Source: Amaurobius ferox
Lineage: Eukaryota > Arthropoda > Arachnida > Araneae > Amaurobiidae
Length of the DNA: 64,000 bases
Assembly (NCBI GenBank): GCA_951213105.1
Contig: OX578134.1
Coordinates: 139,227,793 to 139,291,792, forward strand
Direction: 5' to 3'
A program made the translations under genes and the position numbers. Below are positions 22,125 through 33,479 of this stretch, piece by piece. The notes under the pieces were generated by a model. The model saw nothing but the letters and a program-made list of their open reading frames with translations, made no database searches and had not been told where the DNA came from. How positions within the stretch are numbered: position 1 is the stretch's first letter; every line of letters begins with the position of its first letter.

Positions 22125-24510
22125 ACATTGTATAATGCATAGGGAAAGTATAGTGAATGGACCAAAAATTCGAATTCGAGTTTTCAATGGAAGATCACAG
22201 TTCGAGCTAAACTCGAACTAGTTCGTTCCTAAACTCGAATCTAACGATTTTGGGGTGCTGTGCGTGTGTGTGTGTGTGTGTGTACGATATCAAACGAAAG
22301 ATTGAAGCGTTTCGAACAAAAATTGCAATGAGTGGAATACTGGAATCTTATTTATTTTGAAACAATCGAATGTTCGAAAGACATCCAAATGTTTGAACGA
22401 AATTGAAAGAAAACTAGAAAAAAAATCATAATATTCAATAATATTACTTAAATAATCTTTTCTTATGCAATTTTTTGTTAGAAAAAGTATACAAACATTT
22501 TAGAATGCTAGAATGAACCGTTCACGACATATTGCATGTAATCTATATATATAAAATTGTAAATCTGTCTGTCTGTCTGTTTGTCCAGTTATTACGGGAG
22601 AACCGCTGAACCGAATTTGATGAAATTTTGTGGGTAGTCTGGAAATAGTCCCACTTAAAATTTAGTCCATCTTTGAAGTTTCTATGGTTAGTGGTTCGCG
22701 AGATATTAGTAAAAAACGAAATTTTCGTATGTCTCATTATCACGGGAGAACAGCTGAACCGAATTTGATGAAATTTTGTAGATAGCCTTGAAATACCCCC
22801 CCCCCCCCTAAAAAAAAAGAAATAGCCCAAATTTTGAGTATCTAAGGCCAGGGGTTGTCGATATATTAATGAAACACGAAACTTTTTCCTAGGAGTTCTA
22901 CTCTTTAACTCCGTGGTTTATCCAAACGAAAAGCTTGAAAATCGTTTGAAAGTGAATTAAAATTTAATCTCTGAGTTTGATGGGAGATTTTTTGCGCTAA
23001 TTAGTCACTTTCTGAAAACATGAATTATTTGAAGCATGATTTAAATGGGAAGTCTATCTGCATGGTTTATTTTAAAGAAGCTTTTACTGAACAATGAAAA
23101 GTATAAAGAAATCAAAATTATTATTTAATTTCGCAGATTATGAGGAAGATTCTATCTTATATCATGTTACTCAGAAACGCAATAAAATCAAATCTGTGTG
23201 GTAATTTTAATAATTATTTTTTTCGATTTCAATAATAAATAAATGGATATAAAAATATATTTAAAAAAGAACGATTTGATTTTTCTTATAGCATTTTTGT
23301 CTGGATAATATCAATTACGGTCTTCAGGTTTAAACGTTATTATTGTTGTTATTTTCGGGGATTATTGATTCAAGGATTATTGATATTTTCAAGTTATTAT
23401 GCAATTGTCTTATTCTGGCAAAAATTGTTTAAATTCATATATTGTACATTGTACGAGTAATCTTCTACAAATTCACGGGTATATCTTTTAATCTACGAGA
23501 ATATAAGTAGTACAGGTATATTGGCATTTGTTTTGATATATACTGGCATATATTGGAATCAATTACGAACTTCTGGTATAAAGAGTAAGGGGGTTATTGA
23601 TATTTTCCATTTATTACGTCATCTCTTTTATTTAGGCAAATGTTTTTTAGACTTATATTGTAATACGGGTCATCTTCTACTTACATACTGGCATATTTTC
23701 TAATCTGCGACAATATAAGTAGTACGGGGCTGCATATATTGATTCAATTCCTTTTTTTTTTTGTAAATTTGCTTACAAAAGGGGCCAGGATGTTTTTCTT
23801 CTGATCTGCCCGTGAAGATAATTTCGCATAGTGAAAACATATATTCTTAAGCTTCTCTTTAGGAGCAATAAATTTAATATTTTAACAGAATTTGCACATG
23901 ATTGCGAATTATAAGTTTCTTTATATTATATACTCCGTACGAAGAACGGGTATGCTGCTAGTTCAAAATAAAATTATAAATAAAATCACATAAAATTAAG
24001 AAAAAGTAATTATTGCCAAATAAAGAATTGCCAATATTATATTTCGAAATACGTGATAGTACTTTGGGTAATAGTTTTGTGTTTTGACGCCTAACAATTC
24101 GCTCACAGTCGTTTAAATACAATAAAAAAGCTCATATCCCTGTAACTCTTGTATCCCCTCTGTAACGCTTGTTAACTAATTTAAATAAATATTGCAAAGT
24201 CCAGATTGTCAAAAATATCATTAAATTGCAAAAATTACGCCACATTTAAGTTATTTAAATATTTCAATATATGAAATATGTTGCCCATTTTGGATGTTAC
24301 CAATATAGGCAATTGTCAATTCAGAATAGCGTGAAATGCATGTTAATTGGGTACTTCGAAATAGTTTTACCTGTTGTCATCCGGAAAGGATCCACATGAA
24401 CAATTTAACATTAAAAACAATGTGAGGTGGGTCTTATATATCATTTTCACACTGCGAAAGAAAGAAATTCATTGCATTATATATGGAAACTCATGTGCTG
24501 CCCACATCAG
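22125..24510 (-). mobile_element. RepB element interrupted by a Helitron
   Basis: The 3' end in minus orientation lies at 22125-22200 (AATGCATAGGGAAAGTATAG and CGAATTCGAGTTTTCAATGG), followed by the (GT)n tract at 22262-22284. The RepB phrase CACGACATATTGCAT at about 22520 is cut by the Helitron at 22542-23961. RepB-like sequence resumes at 23962 and runs to the 5' terminus, whose minus-strand start is CTGATGTGGGCAGCACATGA at 24510. Without the Helitron the element is about 970 bp, like the copy at 16765. Confidence 0.68.
22542..23961 (+). mobile_element. Non-autonomous Helitron, copy 3, complete ends
   Basis: Begins TCTATATATATAAAATTGTA after A22541. It ends with the hairpin CCGTACGAAGAACGGG, then TATGCTGCTAG at 23961, followed by T23962. 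TC start, CTAG end, A/T insertion site and a terminal hairpin ~10 nt from the end are all the Helitron hallmarks. It is 1,420 bp long and carries no Rep/helicase. The body contains a CCCCCCCCCC run (about 22798-22808). It is the youngest layer here, sitting inside a RepB copy. Confidence 0.88.
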
Positions 24511-26060
24511 ATTTTCTTTTAATGGTGTTGAGTGAGGAGCATAGAAATAAGTATTATTGGGAATAATTTTTGTAATTGATATATATTTGATTTAAATTTC
24601 ATTAACTAAATACATATATAAAGAAATATGCCTGTGTTCCTTTGCTCAGATGGAAAACTCTTATACAATTTTATATTTTTTAATCCATACTTTCCAAATG
24701 TAATGTCTAAATCTATTTGTTGTTTACTTATTTTTTCTTCAATCTCGGAGATACGGGGGGCGTATCTGCACCTTAGGATAAATGATGTGGCAACAAGGAG
24801 ATAATTCAAGATAAATTCAGACAATTGGATTCCAGAATGTCCAAGAATTTGTCCAGCGTTTATTTCAGAACTTTGAGGCCGAGGAATGGGGCGGATAGAA
24901 TCTTAATGTGGCTGTTAGATGTATTTTATATACATAGTAATTGTATTTGTTTCTGTAACAAAATGTCTCTGAGGCCTTGTTCCTCCCTCGAATATCTTAT
25001 ATCAATATGCTCGAAAGACATACTGATTTCACACATACTTACTGTGAGACCAGGAGACAATTATGCAGTTTCGATATTTATACGGCTTACAAAGCGCAAA
25101 CTTTGCCAAGTTATGACAGTCTTGGCCCGGAAGATCATGACCCCGATAAATTCAGTTCACAAAAATTTTAGGTTTGGTTGCGGCAAAAATCTTCTAGGGC
25201 AAAGACTTAAACCCAGCATCTTTGGATAATAAGGCAGCCAATCAAGAAGCGATGCTGCATCGCACTAAGGAGCAATCAATGGAGATACGGAGGGCGTATC
25301 TGGATCTCAGAATAAATGATGTGGCAAAAAGGAGATAATTCAAGATATATTCAGTCAATTGGAGACCAGAATGTCTAAGACAGTGGTTATTCAAAAAATT
25401 GGAAATCAAGAAGTGAGAGAGAGCAGTCAACAAAAATGACTGTCCAGTAACGTGGATATTCCGGCAATGTATGTTCAAGAGTACGTTTCATAAGCTATGG
25501 TGGTGCAAAAACGATGAGATATAAGAATGTGTAGTGGTTATGTTGAAATTTGAGTGGGATAGAAAAGAGAAAGCTGAAAATATCAAAAACAGAAACGGCC
25601 AATATTCCAAGCATGATGAGCCACAGACCGACTCACAAAGGTATGTGCCAATCTGTGTATATATTAGGTCAAATATAAGATTTTGGAATAAATATAAATA
25701 CCTGTCTCACACTTGCATTTTCTACTCCTTAAGCGTTAATTTTAATCTTAATTCGCTTTCTTTCACCACATTTACCAATAATCATCACAAAACATTTTGG
25801 ATATAAAAATTTCTATTTATTTCATAGGAAGCTGGATATCTGATGACTCTCAATAAATTTTCCTGCAGTGGCTGTGGCCAAAGATGCCCCTTCAAAAATG
25901 ACGTGTGAAGAAAACTAAAAATAGACTTTTATTATCCATGAGGACGTTGCATTTTGCTCAATAATATGAATCTAAATTTAAGTATCAAAAAGTTGTCTGT
26001 TATCACAGCCGTCTCCAATTTAAATTGGTAATCAATAATGATGAATTATCAATTGATAAT
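24511..26060. other. Unrecognised region with a ~110-bp direct duplication
   Basis: GGCGTATCTGCACCTTAGGA at about 24760 and GGCGTATCTGGATCTCAGAA at about 25290 begin two matching stretches (24737-24850 and 25266-25385). These also share ATGATGTGGCAA(C/A)AAGGAGATAATTCAAG. The intervening 134-codon frame on the plus strand (24825-25229) and shorter frames have no motif I recognise. It is less AT-rich than its surroundings, so it may be an old coding remnant, but I cannot name it. Confidence 0.4.
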
Positions 26061-27776
26061 TGTAAATCTAATGATTATAATTGTAACATAAAAATGTACT
26101 CTATCTAGCGTTTCATACAAATTTTCTTGAAACAAAATAGCACATGAAAAGTATAGAAAACTGCCTTGATTATTAAATTCGCATTGATAAATAATTAAAC
26201 TATACGTATTCATATTTAATTTATAATATCTATAATTATTTATTTAAAATACTGGAAGATGAGAATTATTATTAGATTGAATTACAAGCAATTATTATGT
26301 TTGATTGTAATAGAAAAGCACATAAATTGCAACTGAGATATCATGTTTATTCATTCCTTTATTTTTTGCTTTTCCCAGTTTTTCATAATACAGTTTCAAA
26401 GGTTTACTCGGTAAATACGTCCATTCTCAGGTTTCCTTTTCAGTTGTTTCTGAAAAGATATTAGGTAACAAGGACTAATGATTACTTTTGTAAAAGGATT
26501 ATCTAGAACTTCTGTTAGGTGAAGAATATCCGATTTCTTTCTAAGTGGTGAAAAGTTTGCTCTAACATTATTGCACTATTGTTTAAGTGTAAAAGTTCAT
26601 ACGGGTTAACTTTTAAATAAAGTATTTGGAAATACTGGAAATTACAGATCATGTTTCCTACTCGTAATATTTGAAACAGTTTATTGTTTTTCAATTAAAA
26701 ATGTATCGCTTATCAAGGTTTGTATCCTGTATTTAACTGAACAATTACATTGTTATTTTTGTTACATAATTAGTATAATTCTAATAATATACCAATATGC
26801 ATTCAACATGTGCTTGCCAAGATTCGGCTTATCCTGTATATAGCATATATTTATCCAGTATTAGATATATTTTCCTGAAATTTTACACAACAATTTTTAG
26901 TCATTGCTTTAGATGCAACTTAGTCATTAATTCAGATGCCTTTCTCTTTAATGTCCTCTAATTACATGCAAAATATAATCAATATCTGACGAGTAGTTTA
27001 CAGAAGAAGAATAACAAGCATTTTGCAATAATCTGTAGTTATAAAAAGCTCGCTTCAATTCAATAGTTTCGCTTTAATTCAATTAATTACAAATATTTAA
27101 CATTATTTTTTTCCAAACATTGTTTTAGATGCTATTTATTATGTCTTTCTCATCAATGTTCTCTAATTACTTGTAAAAAATAATCAAGATCTGACGAGTA
27201 GTTTACAGAAGAAGGATAACAAACATTTTGGTTTAATCATTAGGTACAAAGTATGTACTCCCGCTGCAATGTGATTAATTACAAACATTTACTATTTGAG
27301 TGTTTTAATACATATTTATCTATACGTTTTCATATAAACAAAACATAAATCTAAATTGTTAATCTTTAATAACAATGCTTCGTTAATAATAGCATTAAAA
27401 TTTAATTAAAACTATAAACTGGTTTATGAGGCATAAAAGACACCATTCCATCTGAGTCTTGCCTTTTACTGATATAGAGCAACTTCAGTAAAAGGCAATA
27501 ATGTATTTCGCTGATGCAGTCTTTAAATCTGGAGGAAGGGGCCTGTTGAATAACTTTATAACCAATTGATACTTTTATAAACTTTTTACTTGTTCAAATA
27601 TATTCGTATTTGACCAGTCATTTGAATCTGCATTCAAAGTTCCAGGCTATCGATTGGATATGTTAGAAATAAAAGAATGTTCAGACATTTCTTTTATGGT
27701 CCAGAATGTGTAAAAAGAGGGACAGCCGCAATTATCCCTTTAATTATAATGATCATAATACACACACACACACACA
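26061..27776. other. AT-rich DNA with a degenerate tandem duplication and a stem-loop
   Basis: Two similar stretches, about 26885-27020 and 27107-27225, share AGATCTGACGAGTAGTTTAC (first copy ATATCTG...) and AGAAGAAGRATAACAARCAT, an old ~220-bp tandem duplication. No gene was recognised. A perfect stem-loop is annotated separately at 27459-27498. Confidence 0.55.
27459..27498. repeat. Perfect 14-bp stem-loop
   Basis: TTGCCTTTTACTGA (27459-27472) and TCAGTAAAAGGCAA (27485-27498) pair perfectly around the 12-nt loop TATAGAGCAACT. It is not part of any repeat family identified in the window. It could be a small fold-back remnant or a structured transcript element. Confidence 0.6.
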
Positions 27777-28076
<300 letters not shown>

Positions 28077-28077
<1 letters not shown>

Positions 28078-28725
28078 GGGGTGATTCAAAAGTTCGGAGC
28101 AAAAGTAAAACAATGCTATAAAAAAATTCTATGGGTCGGAGAGACATGCGGTTTGCAGAATAATATTCACCGTGGTGGAAGGTTTTGTATGGCATGAAAA
28201 AATTAGTTTAAAATCTCGACACGAGGGGAGCGTTGCTGCAAAGAAAACAATGCGAGGTAATAATTGGGAAATGGGTTATTTTATTTTAGCATGATTTACA
28301 GCTGCAAGTGTTCAATGTATCCACCACCACATTCCAGTACTGTGTACAGTCGCGGTATTACGGCTGATACAGCATGAAACAGCGTATTAGCGGGAATGGC
28401 TGCTACCTCCTGCCGCAAGGCGCCTTTCAGTGCTGGTAAGGACTGGGGCTTTCCTCTATCGGTCCGTGATTTTATGTATCCCCGCAACCAGAAATCACAG
28501 AGTGTGAGATCTGAGGATCTCGCAGGCCAGTCATGTGTGCAATCACCTCCATGCATAAGTCTTTTCCATGGCTTTACCTGCCGCAACCCTCCCGAGTGTC
28601 GAGAGTTTAAAAGAATTTTTTTTCATTCCACAGGGTGAATATTAATCTGCAAACCGCATGTCTCTCCGACCAATAGATATTTTTACAGCGTTTTACTTTT
28701 GCTTTGAAATTTTGAATCACCCGTT
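28077..28725 (-). mobile_element. Internally deleted mariner-type transposon with ~100-bp TIRs
   Basis: The left TIR starts CGGGGTGATTCAAAAGTTCG and the right TIR, read inward, ACGGGTGATTCAAAATTTCA. Matching continues for about 100 bp through GGTCGGAGAGACATGCGGTT and TGCAGAATAATATTCACC on each side. The left end abuts the (TA)n tract and the right end is followed by TATA. At ~650 bp it keeps only the C-terminal part of a transposase (28296-28586, minus), so it is a deletion derivative. Confidence 0.85.
28296..28586 (-). pseudogene. C-terminal fragment of a Tc1/mariner-superfamily transposase
   Basis: About 90 residues remain. DWPARSSDLTLCDFWLRGYI corresponds to the WPPRSPDLTPCDFFLWGYLK region of this transposase class, which includes the last catalytic acidic residue (the D of CDF). 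After it come ALKGALRQEVAAIPANTLF and a C-terminal ECGGGYIEHL, matching the usual end of these proteins. The N-terminal DNA-binding domain and the first two catalytic residues are absent, so it is inactive. Confidence 0.82.
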
Positions 28726-28728
28726 ATA

Positions 28729-29000
28729 CAGGATGCTGTTTCAAAACTAATGCAACACACTTTCAAGAGTGATAGAACACATCGAAAAACACATTTTTCT
28801 TCATAGAATACATGGTTGCAAGTGAAACGGTTACACGTAGGCGACGCTTTTCATTTCTCCCCACAAACGCAGTTCAATCCCGGTCACCTAACCTGCTGCT
28901 TATAATTTTGGCTGAGTCGAGTTACTTGGGTCTTCACGGACGCAGTCTTACGCAACGCAAAAACAGGACTGGCACGAAACATCAAAACAAAGCTATATTT
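28729..29000 (+). pseudogene. Possible second transposase remnant
   Basis: The segment starts with a TE-like terminus (ACAGGATGCTGTTTCAAAAC) directly after the previous element. Around 28870-28930 the translation gives SRSPNL and, after a one-base shift, AAYNFWLSRV. This resembles the RSPDLTAADYFLWG block of mariner-type transposases. The match is short and frameshifted, and no TIR partner was found. Confidence 0.35.
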
Positions 29001-29004
29001 AAGT

Positions 29005-29700
29005 CAAAAACAAGAAAGATAAATCATGCATAAAGCATTGATTATGAAACGCTTTCCACCTGCAATGCAATTTTATTTAATCATCTCTAAAATGCGATAC
29101 ATTCAGCGGTAATATTTTTAAAATTATCACAAAACTATGAATTTATTATATTTGAAAACTTAAAACTTCATCGAAAATAATTAACTTTATTCAAATGACG
29201 TCAGTGAAATATAAATCGGCTAGCTCTCTATGTAAAAGCTGTAAATATTTCATTTCCTTCATTCATCACAATACTACAATAATAAATTTTATTTATAAAC
29301 TTAAAACTATGGAAATAAACTTAGTTGAACACTATGCTTCCAAATTCATCAGAAAAGCCTACTATCTAGTCGTATGTCCCCTATGTAAAATCAATGAATG
29401 TTTCATTCATATCAGCTATATTACAGACTCAAAGAGCTAAATAATTTTATGTTAAGGGAATTCAGCAATTCGTATGCAACACATCCTACATCCTTATGTG
29501 TTTACATTCTCCATAAGTGAAAATTAGTCTTCGTGGAAGAAATAATCAAAGTTTGATAATCATTTAAACTCAAATATATTGCAAACTGCGTTGTTTCAGA
29601 ATGTAGTTGCACAGAAATTAAGCAAAATTAAAGCGGTTTTAGGACGCAACACTAAATATAAATTAAAAAGAACTTTAAAAATCACGATTTTGGCCCAAGA
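29005..29700 (+). repeat. RepA copy, 3' truncated
   Basis: Starts at the family boundary CAAGAAAGATAAATCATGCA and runs through GCGATACATTCAGCGGTAAT and TTCATATCAGCTATATTACA to ATCACGATTTTGGCCC. The distal third (CCCATAGGTCCCACAG...) is missing. A second partial stretch (TGATCATTTAAACTCAAATA) repeats at 29710-29815 as a local duplication. Confidence 0.7.
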
Positions 29701-29834
29701 TGCATGACATTGATCATTTAAACTCAAATATATTGTAATCGCGTTGTTACAGAATAAAGATGCACATAAATTAAGCAAACACAAAACTATTTTAGGCCGG
29801 ATACAACACTAAATATATATTAACAAGAAATATC

Positions 29835-30935
29835 AATCTTGCATAAAGCATTGATTATGAAACACTTTCCAACTACAATGTAATTTTATTTAAACATTTC
29901 TAAAATGCAATACTTTCAGAGGTAATACTTTTTAAATTATCACAATACTACAATAATTTATTATGTTTGAAAAGTTCATCGAAAAAAATGAACTTTATTC
30001 AAATGACGTCATTGAAATATAAATTGCCTGGGTCTCTATGAAAATCAGTAAAAATTTCATTCATAAACATTTATTCTATTCCTTTTATTCATTGCAATAC
30101 TACAATAATTTATTTTACTTAAAAACTTCAAACCATGGAGCTAAAAGTAATATAACACTGTGTTTAAAACTTCACCGAAAAAGTCTGCTATAAAATCGTC
30201 TGTTCTCTATGTAAAATCAATGACTGTTTCATTCATATCAACTATATTGCAGACTCCAGCGCTAAATAATTTCGCATTAAAGAAATTCAGGGATTCTTAT
30301 GCAATTCATCTTACAGCTTGATGTGTTTACAATCTCCATAAGTGAAAATTAGGCTTCGTTGTAGAAATATTCAAAGTTGGATGATCATTTAAACTCAAAT
30401 ATATTTTAATTCCGTTTTTTCAGAACATTGATGCACAGGAATTAAGCAAAAATAAAGCGATTTTAGGACGGATAAAGCAGGAAATATAAATTTAAAAGAA
30501 CTTTAAAAATAACGATTTTGACACAAGATGGATGCCAGATTTTATTAAGTGGGCCACATAATTTCTTCATATGATGGTCAAGTGATCTCTTCATATAATA
30601 GGTGTAATTATTATTTTAATTTTATTTAAATCCTACTGAATATATTTTTCTGAAATTGTTTTATATAACTTATGTTATAATTTGAAAATTTCCTAAAACT
30701 TTCGAAGCAATTTGTGAAGTTTAAATTCGTCTAAAAAATGTTTGAAAAATTAGGTCTCATAGGGTTCAATGCATTTCATTTTTTAAATCCTGGTCCAATC
30801 TAAACCTAATTGGGTGATTATATTCATTTATATTCCCATAGGTCCCACAGATGGTCTGCACAATATACTAAAATTTCATTTTGTTAAAGTCAGTTTTACG
30901 ACAGTTATCGTGCTAGTAATGCCTCTGCTTTTCCC
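29835..30935 (+). repeat. RepA copy, nearly full length
   Basis: Runs from CAAGAAATATCAATCTTGCA through all landmark blocks to CATAGGTCCCACAGATGGTC and CAGTTATCGTGCTAGTAATG. It lacks only the last ~100 bp (CTATGTTGTAAAGTG). It lies directly downstream of another RepA copy in the same orientation. Confidence 0.7.
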
Positions 30936-31192
30936 TGCCATTACCTTCGGCTAGACAGTAGACAAAATGCATGTCCCCCTTCTCCATATTTGTATACCGA
31001 TCCATTCCAAGCCGATAATAACCTCATATGCGAAAACCACCGACTTCATACGCCTTTCTGATAAAACCCTATATCGCCTGAAAGTTCCCTGTAGAACGTA
31101 CCTGCTGCACTCGTGACCTTTCTATGCTGATATGTGTTTGTTTCGGTGTGTTCTATCCTGATGAAAGTTTACAGCGTTAGTATTGGAACATC
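30936..31192. other. Short unclassified segment
   Basis: It contains CTGCCATTACCTTCGGCTAG and CGTTAGTATTGGAACATCAT. No coding motif or repeat partner was recognised in the window. Confidence 0.4.
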
Positions 31193-31193
31193 A

Positions 31194-31258
<65 letters not shown>

Positions 31259-31292
31259 ATATATATAAATATATGTATATATATATATATAT
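31193..31292. repeat. (TA)n(TG)n microsatellite
   Basis: A TA tract is followed by GTGTGTGTGTGT and further TA. It ends at the mariner-type terminus ACAAGGTAGGATCAAAACGT. Confidence 0.95.
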
Positions 31293-31712
31293 ACAAGGTA
31301 GGATCAAAACGTTCGGAGACTGTGCTAAAATCTCCAACCCTGATTGGAGGAGAACTATTTGAAATATTTTTCAGTGGCTTAGAGGCACATATGACACGAT
31401 ATGTGAAAAGGAAGAAACAAATGTTTTTCCAGACAATGCGTGTCAGTGAGCAGTAGTCGTTCGCGTTCGTCGATAATGGAAATGGCGTTTGAAGAACAAC
31501 GTGCGAATATCAAATTCTGCCAGCGTTTGGGGAAATAGCTGATAAGAATTTTTGCAAGAAACATTGCACCTGCTGCAGTAGGCGCAATGTTCCTGTCGGC
31601 GATACCTTACCTTACCTTTCTTACCTTACTTTCAACATTTTTGCAATTTACATTGCCCAATTAACTCCAGCAGGCAAAGAATTAAAGCGCGTTTCAATCA
31701 TTTTGGGGCACC

Positions 31713-31718
<6 letters not shown>
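31293..31718 (+). mobile_element. Mariner-type remnant between two (TA)n tracts
   Basis: The left boundary is ACAAGGTAGGATCAAAACGT after a TA tract. The right boundary is CATTTTGGGGCACCCTG followed by another TA tract. The plus-strand segment 31476-31538 encodes MEMAFEEQRANIKFCQRLGK then a stop, the start of a mariner (SETMAR-type) transposase. The two ends do not match well as inverted repeats, so the right end may belong to a different element and the segment may be a composite. Confidence 0.6.
31476..31538 (+). pseudogene. N-terminal stub of a mariner transposase
   Basis: The 20 codons MEMAFEEQRANIKFCQRLGK match the conserved opening of mariner transposases (usually M...FEQRANIKFCVKLGK), where the helix-turn-helix DNA-binding domain begins. 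A TAG stop follows and the rest of the domain is unrecognisable. Nothing functional remains. Confidence 0.72.

Positions 31719-31790
<72 letters not shown>
31717..31790. repeat. (TA)n microsatellite
   Basis: A ~70-bp TA tract directly after the TE terminus GGGGCACCCTG. Confidence 0.95.
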
Positions 31791-31840
31791 CAAATTACAC
31801 AATGAATAAATGAATTGGTAAAAAATGATTAAATCGATAA

Positions 31841-32560
31841 AAAACAAGAAAGATCAATCATGCATGAAGCATTGATTATGAAGCACTTTCCAACGTCAAT
31901 GCAATTTTATATAAACATCTCTGAAATGCGATTCATTCATCGGTAATATTCTTAAAATTATCACAATACTACATTAATTAATTATATTTAAAAACTTAGA
32001 ACTTCCTCGAAAAAAATGAACTTCATTCAAATGACGGCATTGAAATATAAATTGCCTGGTTTAAACATCTCTAAAATGCGATACATTCCTCGGTAATATT
32101 TTTAAAATTATCATAATATTACAACAATTTATTATATTTGAAAAATTCATCGAAAACAAATGAACTTTATTCAAATGACCTCATTGAAATATAAATCGCC
32201 TCTATATAAGATCAGCATTTCATTCATACATATTCTTCCATTCCTTTTATTCATCACAATACTATAATAATTTATTTTATTTAAAAACTTAAAACCTTGG
32301 AGGTACAAGTAATTTAACTCTATGAATAAAACTTCATCGAAAAAATCGTTTGCTTCTCTCTGTAAAATCATTGAATTTTTCATTCATATCAGCTATATTG
32401 CAGACTCCATGAGCTAAATAATTTTGCGTTAAAGAAATGCAGCAAGTCTTATACAACTTATTCTATGTCTTTAGTATTTACATTCTTCATAAGTGAAATT
32501 TAAGCGCTTCGTTTTAGAAATAATGAAAGTTTGTTGATCATCTTCAATATATTGAAATGT
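31841..32560 (+). repeat. RepA copy, 3' truncated
   Basis: Starts CAAGAAAGATCAATCATGCA and contains a partial internal duplication: GCGATTCATTCATCGGTAAT is followed ~145 bp later by GCGATACATTCCTCGGTAAT. It continues through TTCATATCAGCTATATTGCA and stops near GTTTGTTGATCATC, without the distal blocks. Confidence 0.7.
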
Positions 32561-33479
32561 AAAGGCGGAATCGGTCAGATTATCCACACTTACATTCAAA
32601 AAATTAGAAGAAAAGTTAAATGAATTAATTGTATAGGTTCATCTTCAATTGGCCTAATCGTGATCTAGTGGTTAGTACGTAAAACACCCAAGTGCGATCC
32701 TTTCCCTGATGTTAAGCGAATATAATTACACAATGGCTATGAACAAAAATATGGCAAGAAAACAAAACAGTAAATAATAATTCCATTTGGAGTTAAACAG
32801 AAATTCTTTAATTAACTTTAAGAAACACATAAGACACTTCTTTAAATATAGGCATCATATTTCAACTTGATGGCATTCGATGGCAACTTTATAAAGATTT
32901 TAAATCATAAATTATTCTATTTGAAATATTTCACACAGTATCATATACAAAGGGAGATTGAAACACAGATCTTTAATGCTTAGCTGGCTCAACATAATAA
33001 CGTAAATTCCGCTAGTTAAATAGCCAGAAACTATTTAAAATCTGCCATTTAAAAGAAAGATACTTACGAACCATGAGTGTGGTTCAAAGGTACACTGTCG
33101 GTCGTAAAATATGAGAGCACTTATACATTTATTTTTAACTTTTATCCTTTCCATTGTTATAAAAACTATGGAGCAACTTTAAACACGACCGACAGATTTT
33201 AAAACCATTGTATGCTCTGTCGAACCAAAGACGCGTCTCTGTACCACTACTTTCCAATTCTGACGTCACAAAAACATATACATGAACACTCGCAATGCAG
33301 AAACAGTGAGAATAATCAACAACACAAAATTAAAGCACTCGGCTTTTCTCTTTCAAGCAGGGCGGCCCGACCAAGGACACATACATTTCATCAGATTCGC
33401 TTCGTCGCAGATTTTAGACGAAGCATTTTTACATTTACACAATTTGGAAGAACATTTTACAACAGAAATATATACTTTC
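32561..33479. other. AT-rich DNA with a weak tRNA-like motif and an unrecognised open frame
   Basis: GATCTAGTGGTTAGTACGTA at about 32669 resembles a tRNA A box and AAGTGCGATCC a poor B box. I do not call a tRNA. CTGTCGGTCGT (about 33105) and ACGACCGACAG (about 33185) form a small inverted repeat. A 120-codon plus-strand frame begins at 33212 but its last ~30 codons are RepA sequence and the rest has no known motif. Confidence 0.35.

Noticed and set aside
24825..25229. 134-codon open frame as a host gene
   Set aside because: No recognisable domain, no splice context, and it lies between duplicated sequences. It is kept only as an unidentified region.
31293..31718. Complete mariner element
   Set aside because: The two termini do not match as inverted repeats and only ~20 codons of the transposase start remain.
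32660..32710. tRNA-like motif GATCTAGTGGTTAG
   Set aside because: The B box is poor and no cloverleaf can be drawn, so I did not call a gene.
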